Counted from the stretch's first letter, positions 1 to 13,400 are shown. The stretch is 64,000 nt of DNA from Liolophura sinensis (GCF_032854445.1 NC_088301.1:27758402-27822401); one strand, 5' to 3'. Program-made: numbers and translations. The notes: a model not told the origin generated them from the letters alone.

Positions 1-852
1 CGTGACTAAGTTACACATTTTATCTATCTCTGGGAGCTCTGTTGATGTTAGAAAGGTATTTTGAGGTTTGTTTGGAAGGTAGGATGATAATGTAGTGGAA
101 ATGAACTTGCAAAAAAAAGATTTTTTTCGGCCTCGAAAAATGCACATTTTTGTTAAACTTTTAGATTATGTATAGTATGTCACACGTGGAAATGTTTGTC
201 AGTAACTTGCTAAAAGTCGGTTTTCTCTGAACATTCTGGCTTCCTTCACGCATAAAACTGGCCACCAACAAGCACTATTCAATAGCGAAAAACCTCGGCA
301 GAGTGCACTGCCATTCTCAAAGAGCTTAATAGCCTATCACAGGTGGCTTAAAACATTTGAATACATTTAGAAATAGCTCAAGATTATGACTTGACACAAC
401 AGTCGAGTTGAGTTTACTTGAGTCTTAGTCACATGGGTGAAAATGTTTGATATTTCAAGCTCTTTGGAGTGATAGCGCGGACACTTCCAGTATGATTTGA
501 TGGTGTAAAATGTATTGGATTCCATCTAACCAACATAGAAATGTAAGTGAGTCGGTGAGTGGATGTGTGAAGGAGATGGCCTCAAGGAAGATCAGCTGCT
601 TGTTGACAATCTGTAAAGAAGTGGTTGAAGTACAACAAATGATCATTTATGTGTCTTAAATTGTGAATATTTGCAGTATTCAAAGTCATCTTAGTTATAA
701 TGTGGCCTGAATTTGTATTTTGACCCTTGTCTTGACTGTTTTGGGTACTTGGTCTTTCACATATGCATACTGTTACCTATAGTATTGGTTATTCAGTGAA
801 CTGCACAATAAAGCTGTTGTCACTCATGCCCACTTGAAGCCCTTGTGATTGA
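1..852 (+). other. possible 3' UTR / polyadenylation region of an upstream gene
   Basis: No coding exon is visible here. An AATAAA at 807-812 is followed by a GT-rich stretch (gttgtcactc), the usual arrangement of a metazoan polyadenylation site on the + strand. The region could therefore be the 3' UTR of a gene starting left of the window. A chance AATAAA in AT-rich DNA is equally possible. Confidence 0.25.
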
Positions 853-1109
853 TTTATTTATTTATTTGATTGGTGTGTTATGCCGTACTCAAGAATATTT
901 CACTTATACGACGGTGGCCAATATTATGGTGGGAGGAAACCGGGCACAGCCCGGAGGAAACCCACCGCCATCCGCAGGTTGCTGTCAAACCTTCCCGGAG
1001 AGGAAGCCAGCATGAGCTGGACTTGAACTCACAGCGGCCGCATTGGTGAGAGGCTTCTGGGTCATTATGCAGCGCTAGCGCGCTGACCAACTGAGCCACG
1101 GAGGCCTCC
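853..1109 (-). mobile_element. tRNA-derived SINE, near full length
   Basis: Read on the - strand it starts GGAGGCCTCCGTGGCTCAG. The RNA polymerase III A box (TGGCTCAGTTGG) and B box (GAGTTCAAGTCC) follow, then the central domain (GCAACCTGCGGATGG, TTTCCTCCCACCATAAT) and the 3' end ATTCTTGAGTACGGC with an (AAAT)n tail. It is flanked by a 12-bp perfect target-site duplication CCTTGTGATTGA at 841-852 and 1110-1121, so it is a genuine retrotransposition event. Confidence 0.9.
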
Positions 1110-3365
1110 CCTTGTGATTGAGGCTTGGCATCAAGCTAATGTATGTAAATGTAGGACTGTATTCAGTTTATGGTAGGGAATTCTGTGTTATGGTCATTGA
1201 AATTAACTGGTTGTGAAACAGCAAACATTAGAAGTATGTGGACAAGTATTGCAGACTGTAGACCCTTATATAATTCTCATATGATTTCTCGGGTCTAATT
1301 ATCTGTAATATGCAAACGTGTTTGTTTTCTAGGAGTTTATTGCTTGTTATAAAATGTAATATGTAGAACAATCAAGCATTTATGTTTATCTTTAGGAAGG
1401 GGAGCGATTGTATGCACCAATCTTCTGTTGTCCATGAAGAAGACATACTTTTGACAAGGTTCCATTGAGAGAGGAAGTAAATGTATACAAGGACATGCGT
1501 CTATGAATTAAACCATTCTTCAAGGAACCTAGTAACAGACTTTATCGGATCAAATTGTAGTCAGTTGGCTGGGAGTACATTTCCAAGTTAATTGCAGCAT
1601 TTTGTCTCATTAGTCACCTTTCCCTATCCATTTCTCTCCAACTGATAGCCGGGCGATTTGGTAATGTCCTTCAATTTTCTCAGTGAGCAGTGTGTATTAT
1701 GGCTACATGTATTATGTACGCTTCGTCCAACGTGATTACCCAGTCAGCGACTATGGTCTTTAGGGCTGTTGAATAAGAGACCTCTAGGTGTGTGTGTGTG
1801 TGTGTGCATGGTAACACTGTCATTAACAGACACATGTTCCTGTATCATAGGAGAACCATCACAGCTGTGACAATGTGATTAGCACTTATTTATTTGTGTG
1901 CTCGCTGTCCTCAGTATAATGACTGCAACCAGCTGGAATCTTCCAGGCAGTAGTTCTGAACATATTTACTCCTCAGCCTGTTTGTATTGAAATTGAAATG
2001 GTAGGAAACGTAGTATTGAGGATATTGTAAAGATTCATTCAAATACATGTAGCCTGAAAATGATTCGAGTGAAAGGTGAAAGATGACCCATGAGAAATCA
2101 AGCTGCTGGCTACACTCAGATAAATGCTGACGATGTTTGAACGTCACTGTGCAGTGTGCTAGGCATTACGTGTGTATAAGCTGTTTTGTCTGAATAAAAG
2201 AAAATAAGATATGATGTTTTTAAAAATTTCTTGCTTAAGGGAATATAGGCAATCAACATTCATTTCAGTAGACCAGTAACTGATCTGAGGGATTTCTTTT
2301 CTCTAATAATAGGAATATGTGCAGAGATGTTTTTTGTGTTTTGCAATATATATATAATAACCTGGTGAGTGAGGGTATGTATATATATATATATAATACT
2401 ACAGAATATCAGCCTTGGCTGATCTGTAATTATGTGTTCAGTGACTTTGTACCTTCACTCACCAGGTTTTATTTTAAGCAAGAACATGCATGTATAATAT
2501 GTATAGACATGCTTGAACCGTAGTCCCACCCATTCAGACATCATGATGGGATTACATTTTTCCTAACACTGATTAGCATGTCGGGATGTGCTCTCGACTA
2601 ACTTGCCATGTACAGCCCGTCTCGTGGTCAAATCTCACCTGGGTGTAAAATTTCACAAACGTTTATTCTCGAGTCCATGCCAATGTTTGGTATACACTGA
2701 TTCTGTTAAAAGACGCCAAAAATATGCACCAGTAAAACCCTTTTTTGAATGATAATCCAGTTGATAAGAAGTTTTGAATTGAGAAGTGCAACTGTTGTCG
2801 GCCATGTTTCATGCTCGAACCCCGTGGAAGGTATGTACTGGCTCCTTGAATGATAAACTGTTGACAACAAAATCCAGTGACTAGAGTTTCCTTATACTTG
2901 AAAGCCTCCCCAAAAAAAAATTCCCAAGGAAAAATATCGTTTGAAGAAACTTGAACTCAAAGCATGGCAGATGTGGGTTTGACGTTTGGGAAGTCTAAAC
3001 GGCTGGATTACTGTTCAAACATAGTTTAGCGACGCTGGCTTTGACAGGTATATTTGGATGACTTCGGAAATCGGTGTATACCAAATGTAAGGACAGGCCA
3101 AGCAATAAAAACTAGGTAAATGTATTGTATGTTTCGGGATTAACAAGCCATTTTTAACACGGGCAGTAGTCTTACTTTCAATGACCCCTCTTGATGGTTG
3201 CATATTAGGCAGGGCAAGGTTGCAGGAGATCATTTATTCATTGAACTGTCCTGAGGACGTGGAAACCTCTAAGAATGCATACATTTTTGAGTGAGTTTTG
3301 TTTCCAGTCATTATGGTACGTGTGCATGAAGAGGAAATTGTATATAGCATATATTGTATATAGGT

Positions 3366-3426
<61 letters not shown>
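3366..3426. repeat. (TA)n microsatellite
   Basis: About 60 bases of nearly pure TA dinucleotides with one interruption (ATTATA). Open frames crossing it read as YIYIYI and are not genes. Confidence 0.95.
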
Positions 3427-3428
<2 letters not shown>

Positions 3429-4428
3429 AAGTCCTGTCATAGAAAGAAAATATATATTGGGCTGAGACATTACCCCTTCCCCACTTAACATTTAAATCAC
3501 TTTTATTATGGTGCTATAGCAATGTAATGTGAAAATATTATTGTCTTAATAGGATCTAGATGCGCAGTATAATTGCCATAGTTTGTTTTATTTGTAGGTC
3601 AGTGAAATGAAAATTTCCCTGGGCTAGATGTGTGTAAGCTACACACATGTAGCTGACCAACATGCAAAGCTACTCACAAATACAAATACATCTAGATGTA
3701 TATACCCTAATACTTGTAAAATTTAGGACAGATATTTGTAGTATTGAAAGTAGAATATTACATTTCTTTATCAGTCTTTTGGAAAAGTCAAGATATGATT
3801 ATGTTGTTTATAAGATAGTCTAACCATGTGAGATGAGCAGACCTGGTGTCCCAAATTTGAGAAGAAATAGGGTATGTAGGCCTACATGAACATTTTTGTT
3901 GCATATAAAGGATTGGAGAGACGAGATGTGAAACAGTTGTTTGAATACAACTGGCCTGCCTACCAGAATCCTGTTTATTCTCTCTTGGGAGCCCACTGTG
4001 TGAGACAAACTTCCTGTATGACATGTGGCCCTGGGATGTTTAGCTGATGTCAGCTGGATGAAGGGTCACAGACATGAGCATGTATTTACTGTACACTGTG
4101 TTTAGGAACAGGAGTAGCAATATTCGGGCTAGAAATTCTTCATGTTTTTCATACATCAGTTTTAAATACATACTGCAGGTAATTTCATTGCATGCATCCT
4201 AATTATTAGGTTGAATTTGGTTATAAAAATACATTAGGTTGTCAGCCTTCAAGAAACATAATAATTATAGGTATGGATTGTTAATTAACACAGACTAATT
4301 CTCTATGTCTTATTATGCCCCGCATATGAATTATATGACCAGTACCTAAAAAAAAGTATAACAGTTAATTATTTTGTTTGTTTGTGTGTATTTGTACATA
4401 TGTGAACACCGTTTGTTATTAAACAGTA

Positions 4429-4706
4429 GGGGCCTCCGTGGCTTAGTTTGTTAGCATGCTAGCGCAGGATGGTGACCCAGGAGCCTCTCACCAATGCAGT
4501 TGCTATGAGTTCAAGTCCAGCTCATGCTGGCTTCCTCTCTGGCCGTAAGTGGGAAGGTCTGACAGCAGCCTGCGGATGGTCATGGGCTTCCTCTGAGCTC
4601 TGCCTGGTTTCCTCCCACCATAATGCTGGCCGCAGTCGCATAAGTGAAATATTCTTGAGTACGGTGTAAAACATCAATCAAATAAATAAGTACATAAATA
4701 AATAAG
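4429..4706 (+). mobile_element. tRNA-derived SINE, full length
   Basis: It has the head GGGGCCTCCGTGGCTTAG, a B box (GAGTTCAAGTCC), the central GGTTTCCTCCCACCATAAT block and the 3' end ATTCTTGAGTACGG with an (AAAT)n tail. No clear target-site duplication was seen. Confidence 0.9.
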
Positions 4707-5129
4707 GTAGGTTTATCCCTAGAGAAAACCTGGTTAGGAATTTTGAAATCCGGACTAAGCCATGGGGATAATTTGTTTGTGCCTAAGAACTCTATACACG
4801 TACATGTAATTGTACATAGCAGAGCTTAACATAGCTTTTTAAGAGTGGGTATGACATGGCGGTGGTACGTATAGCAAAAACAGTAAGTCAGCTGATGTCA
4901 ACACAACAGACTTGCACCAGAACATGCCTGGGAATATATGTTAGGTGATTATGTTACTGTCGCATGTTCTTGTCACTCCTGGCAGAGGTATTTTAAATGT
5001 CACAAAAACAAAGCCATGTGGTTGTTTGGGTACATGCTTGTATCCATGTCATCATATCCAGGTACAACATGTACACTGTGCAGGCATGAGTTTGGTCTCG
5101 TGTCACACAGCTGACATAACAGACATACC

Positions 5130-5340
5130 TTATTTCTTAAGTCTTTTTGCATGTTCATTTAATGTAGTTTTTAAGTATATTTTTAAGGGCATTTTTCTGC
5201 CTCGATGGAAAAATTCAATTTCTGTGAAGCCTCGATGTTGGCAATCCACCAAAAACGTAAACTCTCAACAAAGAAATTTAGGTGGATACATCATGTGCTA
5301 AAACTGCCCTTCAACATGCAAAAAGGTTGAAGAAATACAT
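5130..5340 (+). repeat. diverged dispersed repeat (copy 1)
   Basis: It shares scattered blocks with 15040-15245 and 23040-23240: TATTTCTTaAGTCTTTT near the start, TTTCTGTGAAgCC in the middle and ACATGCAAAAAGGTTGAA near the end. Strongly diverged, with no terminal structure visible. The family is defined only by these internal matches. Confidence 0.4.
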
Positions 5341-6773
5341 GTGTGATTTGGTTTGAATCTGGTCCTAGGGTTATGAGTGATCTAACTAGACCAGTATAGC
5401 TTTTGACCTCCACTAGCTTACAGGATCAGGTACAGATCTCAGTATGTTTTGTATTTACATGTGTATTTAAGTATGAATACAATTACATGTATGTCAGGAA
5501 TTTTGTTAAGAAAATCCAAACTCCTTAAGCAGATAACAGCAGTCTGACTACATTACATATACATTTATGCTCAAGTGTTAAAAGTCTACTTGGTTTTTCA
5601 GCTTTTGCAATGAAGTTCAAGCTCTGCAAGGGGAAGTCACAGAAGAAATAAAAGCTGCCAGTACCTCAAGAAATATTTTTCTACCAAATTCAATTGATAT
5701 ACAGTCAGGACAGTATTCATTTATGGCATGAATGATAACCTAATTTACTTGCTTAAGTTTAGCGATGCCCTGATAATGTGTGAGCTTGCCTCAGCGCAAA
5801 TGCGAGAGACCATTGAAGATCACAGATCTGAGCAGTGTGACTCTTCAATTACTTATGAACGTGCTCCTGTAATTTGTGTCCAGATAGTATGATATGTGGT
5901 GGCTTGTTGAAGATCAGTGTTGTACAGTGATGCTTGATGCCCGGGGTTAGCTGCTGTGTTCACACTTTTACTAGCCATCCTGCCATAAAACATAGGATTT
6001 TCCCTGGGCCTTCATTGAGACATTGGGCATAACATTTTTAATGAGCAGGTGTTACTACTTACAGGGCTAATAATTTATGGCTGTATGAAGTCATAATAAA
6101 ACCCCTCAAACTTACATACCCTATCAAATTCCCATTTTTTAATTTTTTTTTATTTCAGTTGAATACCACTTGACACTCAGTGACAGGAGGTAGTAGAGCT
6201 TGAAGCTAATATGTCGTTCATCCGTGGCAAAACTTCATTCGCTTAATTAGTGATACGCCAGGTACTGGCCACCACCTAACTGATTATTGTCACTGATGAG
6301 CTGTTCAGTGTTGAGTTGAAGGCATTTTCTTGTAAGTTACTTCATAGCACAATGGAAGTTGCATATCAGGATAGCTGCCCTTACAGTGACTATGTGAGTC
6401 ATCTGGCTGAAGCATATGATAGCATTATATGTGTACGCATGTGTGTACATTGTACAGTGAAATTTGATTTACTTCTGCTGTCGTTCTTCAATAATATACG
6501 TGTTCGTGTATTGTTTACACTTAGAAAGTACACTTTATCTTACATAAACTCTATTTCTTCATCATTTTCACATATGAAAGAGCAACTTTCAGTGTGACTT
6601 GTACACCTTTTTAATTTGATATTGGAAATAAATATTGCCTTCTGAAGAAGATGTTAATGACAGTTGTTGGGTTCATGTTGGTGTTTGCTGCTGTGTTGAG
6701 CATATTATATATATTTATGTACATGTATTTATTATTTTTGTAAGCGTGAAATGTCAGGGTTTCCTTCACTGAT

Positions 6774-6813
6774 AAAAGTGATATATCTCTGGCTAGAGTT
6801 AGATATCACTTTT
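6774..6813. repeat. short inverted repeat (hairpin)
   Basis: Perfect 11-bp arms AAAAGTGATAT (6774-6784) and ATATCACTTTT (6803-6813) enclose 18 bases that hold a nested CTCT...AGAG. A wider weak pairing (TGTCAGGG to CAGCCTGACG) surrounds it, so it may be an end or core of a small DNA element. Confidence 0.6.
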
Positions 6814-7294
6814 GCTATTACACAGCCTGACGCCATGACGTCACAAAGAAATATTTTGTTTTACGACGTTCCAATCCGAGCCTAGCAGCATGGAGTCATA
6901 ATGCAAATTCAGTTAACTTTAATATTTCTTAACTTGCACAACAAGACACAACATCATACAAGATGTCATGTGTGACATCACGTTACATACACAAGTCTAT
7001 GAAGGCCTAGAGCTAAAAACATGGCTTAAACTGGTTCAAATACACAAAATCATGATATTGTCAAAATATAAATAATAAATAGAATATTCTCGGGAAAGAT
7101 GGAAATGATAACCTACTCGACACTTCGCGTCGGGTGATATTTATGATATTATATGATTAAATGATAATATATGATTTAACCTTCACTGTGCAATAGCCTC
7201 TATGTATATAATGCTATATATATATGGTGGTATATAATGTGTAAGACATAATCCCATTGTGTCATATTACATGTACGTGTATAATGCATGTAGT

Positions 7295-7561
7295 AGGGGG
7301 CCTCCGTGGCTCAGTTGTTTAGCACGCTAGCGCAGCGTTATGACCCAGGAGCCTGTCACCAGTGTGGTCGCTTTGAGTCCAGCTCAGCTCATGCTGGCTT
7401 CCTCTCTGGCCTTAGGTGGGAAGGTCTGTCAGCAACCTGCAGATGGTTGTGGGTTTTCCCCCGGACTCTGTCTGGTTTCCTCCCACCATAATGCTGGCTG
7501 CCATCGTATAAATGAAATATTCTTGAGTACGGCGTAAAACACCAGTCAAATAAATAAATAA
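7295..7561 (+). mobile_element. tRNA-derived SINE, full length
   Basis: It has the head GGGGGCCTCCGTGGCTCAG, the family central domain and an (AAAT)n tail. An imperfect 14-bp target-site duplication flanks it (ATAATGCATGTAGT at 7281-7294, ATAATACATATAGT at 7562-7575). The two mismatches suggest an older insertion. Confidence 0.9.
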
Positions 7562-10360
7562 ATAATACATATAGTTCGATTTCATACAGCAAAAATTTCA
7601 TAATTAGCTACACCATGCATACAGAAAAATTCTTTCTACAAAATGCTGGGTGTTGTGATGCCCCAAATCATCATGCCTGGGTCAGGTGTATGTTCTGGAA
7701 GATGTTGTCTAACCCTAAGAGTCCTGTCATAGAAGTCCTGTCTGTCGTGTCTGTTTACCAAGAATGTGACCCTGGGCAGAGTTCCAGTAATAGATTCACA
7801 TCTGTCTGCATTTCCTGGTCTCTCTGCCACTTGCAGGGTGTTACTGTAAATGGTTCAATATCATCACAAACCAACAGCTGTATTGATCAGTTTACACTAG
7901 CTAGCACAACCATCTACAGGACACAGTTCCATGTAACCAGAGCACCTGCACTGAGCCGTTGTTCAGTAACAACACTATAATTCCACATCATAACATCTAT
8001 AGCCTACAAGCTACAGCTTCACTCTGACATTTTCTTAGCGACAAGTTATTACTGTCCTCGGACACACAGCCAAAAATTATTTATCTGGCTTTCTACATAA
8101 ACAAGACATTTCTTTAGCCTGAAGAAATATTTTGACCATAAATATGTTGTGTGACTCACAACTCATTTATAATACCATACTTTTCTTGATTAAATCTGAG
8201 AATAGTAAATGGTTTTATACATATGTATGAGATTTACAGCAGTTAACCAGATTTGAATACTACGCTGTACATTTATATTTGATTACATAATACATCGCAT
8301 ATAAATGTCAGTAAATGTAAATAGAGTAGGTGAGGGTTGTTGAAGATGATGTATGGCATTTTACATGATTGTACATCATAACATTGAAAAAGTGTCAGAA
8401 ACCAGCCCTTTTTTTTCAGTTTGTTTGTGTCATGTGCATTAAAATTAATAGAATTGTATCAAATGTTCAAAATGATTTGTTTTGGTAATATAGATATATC
8501 ATATATTATATACATGTATTTATATATTTATGTGATTTGAAGAAAGTGGTAGTAGTAAGCATGCAAAAAATGTAGCATTTATAGTGTAAAAAGAACCCAC
8601 TATTCTTTTTATCAATTAATACATATAATAAATTATTCTATAAATGAAACGGGTATACTCCACGTTGTAATATTGCCCTAGTTATAAAAACACTTGGGGA
8701 AATCAACCTATTGAAATTCAGCTGTGTTCTAACAATTTTTAAGGAGTGTTTGTAGCGATAGGTGCTTTTCCAAAGGTTCATATATGCCGTCTGGACAGGC
8801 CAGTATGCGTCTAATAAAGAACACAAACTCAGTCTCTTTTTTTTTTTTTATTCAATACACTGTTTTCTAATGGCTTTCATGGTACAGTTCAGGGGATAAC
8901 TTTGGCGAGATGCTGACAGTTCACAGGCCATCTTTGATAGCATGTCTCACGTTTCTGCTGTTGTTTGCTTCCGAATGTTAAACTTTGTGCCATCTAAAAT
9001 CATGTGTATATGTTGTTTTGGATAAAAGTGAGGATTGGGGGGGAGGGGGGGGGGGGGAATGCTGCTGCCACTGTAGTACATGTGTCAAACTGAAGACACC
9101 AGTTATGACACCCAACTCATTCACATTATACTGACACTGGTGACTATGGCAGACCCATGTTATTGATGAAAATAAAGCTGGGAGCTACACTTGTGTACAT
9201 ATCATGGTGTTGCCAAAATTGCCTATTCTTGTTTATGTAGCTACGTATATTGGGATATTATTGTGATCATTTAACAAGCTGTATTAAATAATCGGTTTCA
9301 ATTAGTCTGCATGCATTGTGACTGTTAATGTTTTAACCTTGTTTATTAATTCATTCTGTCATTGGCTTTAATTCTTATACACGTGGTACATTTGTGTGGC
9401 AAAGAGACCAAGTAGTTTTAATGAGGTGTCATATTGGACATTCTCTGTCAAGACACAAGTTTTATTCTCGATGTTGGCAATGCTCCTGAGTGCTCTCTGA
9501 TGCCCATTATTATCAAACATTTCTTGGTTGACTATGCAGACTGAGCTCCTATCTGAGAAAGGTTCTACACAGTTGACTGTATTTAAATTATTTGACAGTA
9601 TCAAAGAAGTCCATATTTGATATAACATAACACTTTCAGTTGGTTGAATCTCTAGCTGTTACCGTCCAAAAATAGATGTTTAAATCTCACTGATATCAGC
9701 TGGTTTTAAAAATAACTTTCGTGATTTTAAGGTGTGAAATGCGTAAGCATTTTGGTTCATTCTGAGAAATGAGAAATTTTGCTTACACACATGTATCACC
9801 GTGTAAAATTGTATGCAGAATACACATTAGTGAGGATATTTCTTAATTGCTCAAAACATGGTTAGTCTCAGTATGGCAGATGTTGCTTATTTTTTGTATG
9901 GTAATAATTTTGGAGAAAGAGGTTTTTCTTGCAGATAATCATGCTTTAGTGTGCTATGCATTTCATCTACATGTACGTATATTTGTATTTTTGTACATAG
10001 CTTGTCCAGTCATTATCAAATGGACGCTGTTCAGTACACTGCTGTTGTTCATCTGCAGCTGTTGCAAGGGAGATAACTATGCTGAGGTTGTTTGATTGTT
10101 TTCATGGTTTTGTTTTATTCGTGTTACCTCCCTTGGATACAGTAGATTTTAAACCAGAACATTTTATCCGACTCTTTTGTTGACTTCATTGACTGACTTG
10201 AAGAATTAGTACTCAACATGTTGCAGACAAAGGAAGCAAAACTTATTTAGTTGATTTAACTACTGGCCATTGATTTAATTAGAATGGCATTTTAATTAAA
10301 TTTACCCATCATATTAATTTACAACTTTTTAAATGGAAATAAAATTTCTGTTTATTTCAG

Positions 10361-10479
10361 GTAAGCGGATCTCTACAGCCCCACAAGCATGCCCGCCCCA
10401 AAAAGCTGTTCACCAAAATTCCTGGTCGTTTGGGATTCGGTCTCAAATCCTTGGTCCCCCAGTCAGTACTGGATGAGGG
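10361..10479 (+). CDS. DCAF15: DCAF15-like exon (first found)
   Basis: Acceptor tttatttcag, donor GG|gtaagg. It starts in phase 0 with VSGSLQPHKHARPKKLF and ends DEG. The basic KHARPKK stretch and KIPGRLGFGLKSLV correspond to the start of the family's WD40-like region. Confidence 0.9.
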
Positions 10480-13400
10480 GTAAGGCAGCAGTGTCTTGCT
10501 AATTCTGTATATATCTTTTAACTAACAAGATTTCTTTGAATGGTTTAAGATAAATGTATGCTTTATTTGTGAGCTGTTAGAGATTGATGGTTTATTGTGA
10601 AGGACACGAATGTACTGCACTAATGAGATTTCTGGTTTGACAGCAATCTCATTGCTTCCACTGGTTTTAAGGTCGTGTAACACCAGTCAATAATTAAAAT
10701 AAATTTACACTTTAATATTTAAATTTTAAATCGTTAACAAGGAAACTAATGTGTAAACTACATCGTAATGTTGAGTATAATGTCAAACAAATGCCACTAA
10801 ATAACTTTCACTGGTAATGCACGTACATGTTCTAACTGACTTATCAGTGGTTTCATTTTTTTTCAGCCACGTGTTTCTGGGTTTCACAAAGAATGGCCAG
10901 TTTGTGATATCGTACACCCTGCACATTGAGGCAGATGACCATATAGCCTACCCTCTGTACACATTCAGGCTGCAATGGTGGCTTTTCCTCCCTCACAGGC
11001 CTCTCAAAAAGGTAGGTGATCGTGAAAGAAATATTCAGAATTTTGATCATATCCAAAGTTCTGTGAAGCAACATGTTTGTGTTATCTCCCTTGTTTGTGT
11101 TATCTCCCTTGTACAGAGATCTTCACTATCCTCAGCTTTGATCTGAGTTAAGAAGGCAATTTTTGGAGGTGGGGAGACGTACAGTAAGCTTTTTTGGTCT
11201 TTTCCAAATCGGTCCTCATGCCTAATTTGACCAACTTCTGTCTTTCAGTTGTTTTGTTTTGGACATTACTCATCAGGTGGCGGTAAAGCTTACGTTAATT
11301 TGGTCACGTGCATCTAAAATTCAACGCCACTTTCTTTTGACACTTTCGTGTCACTCATGAAAACCATTACATGTATCAGCTGGAATGATGTTAACTCACA
11401 AAGTAACTTTGGGAGACAAAATGAATACTTTGCAGTAAAATGCAGTAAAAATTTGGCCTCTTTATATTTTGGGCACACCCTAAGCCTTGTAAAGGCCTGA
11501 CACTACTGAATGAATCATTCATCTTGAAAGTTAAAAAATGGTGGAGAGCTGCTATGATGCCAGATATGCAGGTTCAGTGTATGGCTTGCACCTTTTTACC
11601 TAGCTTTAGTAACACCCAAACAGGGTGTAAGTGTATTGCCTTTTTGTTCTGGAAAGATGCCAGCTTATTCCTTGCACGTATCTGTGTCAGCTGACTTCAA
11701 GGTTCACTGTACTCCATATTACGAAGGGAAGTAACTGCTGCTAGCTTGTGGACCCTTGTTTATGGTAATTCTTGTTTGTGGACATTAAACATTTATAAGC
11801 CCTTTGTATGAATGTCATATCCTCTTCAATAAACATAAAGTACATAAAGTACATGTAACCAATGCGGTCGCTGTGAGTTCAAGTCCAGCTCATGCTGGCT
11901 TCCTCTCCGGCCGTAAGTGGGAAGGTCTGTCAGCAACCTGCGGATGGTCGTGGGTTTCCCCTGGGCTCTGCCCGGTTTCCTCCCACCATAATGCTGGCCG
12001 CTGTCGTATAAGTGAAATATTCTTGAGTACGGCGTAAAACACCAATCAAATAAATAAATAAAGTACATGTACATGTATCAACAGAGTGAGAGCAATGCCT
12101 TTGACAGTTCTAGATCAGGTTGCAGATTTTTGCTTCGGACAAGTACCTTCCAGATAATGAGCTGCTGTCGTATAAGGGAAATATTCTTGAGTACAGCGTA
12201 AAACACCAACCAAATTAGTCAGTAAATGTGGATAATGAATCATGTCTCAAGAGAAATGGGTTGTAAACTCAGACATTGAGGTTTGATATGACGTCTGATG
12301 GCAGGTGGCTGAAGTGCGTCTGTTTGAGGAGTCCGAGATTGAGCACGACCTCTTCCTGGCCGTTTGTGAGTGGCCTAGAGATAACAAAAAAATCCTTGTG
12401 TATGGACAGAGGTGAGTGATTCATTTCTGTGCTGACATTTGAACCATACCAGTTACATTGGTAGTGAACGGCTGCACCCATAAAAGTGACTGTTCTTATA
12501 CTGTTAAAAAATTCTTAAGCACAGCATCAAACATTATATATATTAATTAAATATTTATATGCGTCGTCATTTGTGTCAGAGATAATGAGAACTATCTGAA
12601 TGTCACGTGTAGAATTTTTGTGGTTCAGCATTTTACATAGTACATGTAAGTAGGTGGTCCAGTGACTTCTTCCCTTGAATGTTTGATCAGTGTTAAAATA
12701 ATATACAACTGACTTTGAGCTTGAAATTTGAACTTGATGTTTAAGTGAGAGATGATGTAAAAGTTGCAGTAACCAGCAAGATGCAGAGTTGCAAGAATCT
12801 TTTCAACATGTTGCTTCATTGAGATAATTGCAGGACTGTTTATATCATATACATTCATCTACATAAATTGAAATCTGATGTTGGTGAAAGATTATTAGAT
12901 TTAGTGGTGTAGTGGGAAAGTGTTTGAAATAGAACTTTTGTCTCTGAGTGAAATCCTGATGTCTCATCGCTGTTGTGTAGAGAACAATGAGTATGCTTGC
13001 GTTTCAGTTTGTCTGTGTGTACGGGTGAGAACTATCAGTGTTACATCACAGTGACAGCTGTGCCACCTCTAGTCCCCTGTGAGGAGTGCGTGGCCACAGA
13101 GGCTGTTCTACCCACAGAAACAGGTAGCACTCTCTGCCTTTATGGCCAGCTTTCAGTATTATTGCTTTATATGTATCTCATAGGGATCCATCTTAGATCC
13201 ATGCTAATTTATAGTGTAGTGTTTGGACAACATTTCAGTATTTTTGAGCTTGTTAATCATGCTTGAATTTCTATGAACAGTGTTAGTGGGTTTTATTAAT
13301 ATTCGAACATATACATATAAGTTAATCTACTACACTGCAGACGTGACCCTGCAGGATGTTCCGGAAGCCAAAATGTAATATTTCTCTTCACCTTCTCAAA

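Larger units (their letters stand above)
1122..10360. other. upstream region of the DCAF15-like gene; no exon identified
   Basis: About 9 kb of AT-rich sequence with SINEs, a (TA)n tract and a hairpin, described separately. The missing first exon of the DCAF15-like gene could lie here or left of the window. I found no ATG-containing segment ending in a phase-0 donor that resembles the family N-terminus. Open frames of 60-120 codons here have no recognisable domain. Confidence 0.5.

Noticed and set aside
878-1099. Open frames over SINE copies (also 4469, 7306, 11804, 28231, 61904 and others)
   Set aside because: All translate the same SINE consensus (for example [12 protein letters not shown]) and are by-products of the repeat.
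1396-1460. Possible mini-exon after tttatctttag (EGERLYAPIFCCP)
   Set aside because: The frame stops after 13 codons, no matching donor or partner exon was found.
3234-3491. Frame with a long YIYIYI run
   Set aside because: Translation of the (TA)n microsatellite.
4429-4520. tRNA gene in the SINE head
   Set aside because: A and B box sequences are present but there is no intact cloverleaf or anticodon arm, and the unit continues into the SINE body.
5610-5651. Short ORF MKFKLCKGKSQKK after a pyrimidine-rich AG, possible terminal exon
   Set aside because: No upstream exon fits, no family is recognisable, and 14 codons are not enough evidence.
7615-7980. 121-codon open frame
   Set aside because: No domain, no splice support, and an overlapping open frame on the other strand; consistent with chance.
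9847-10095. 82-codon frame just before the first DCAF15 exon
   Set aside because: A hydrophobic chance frame with no similarity to the DCAF15 N-terminus and no suitable phase-0 donor.
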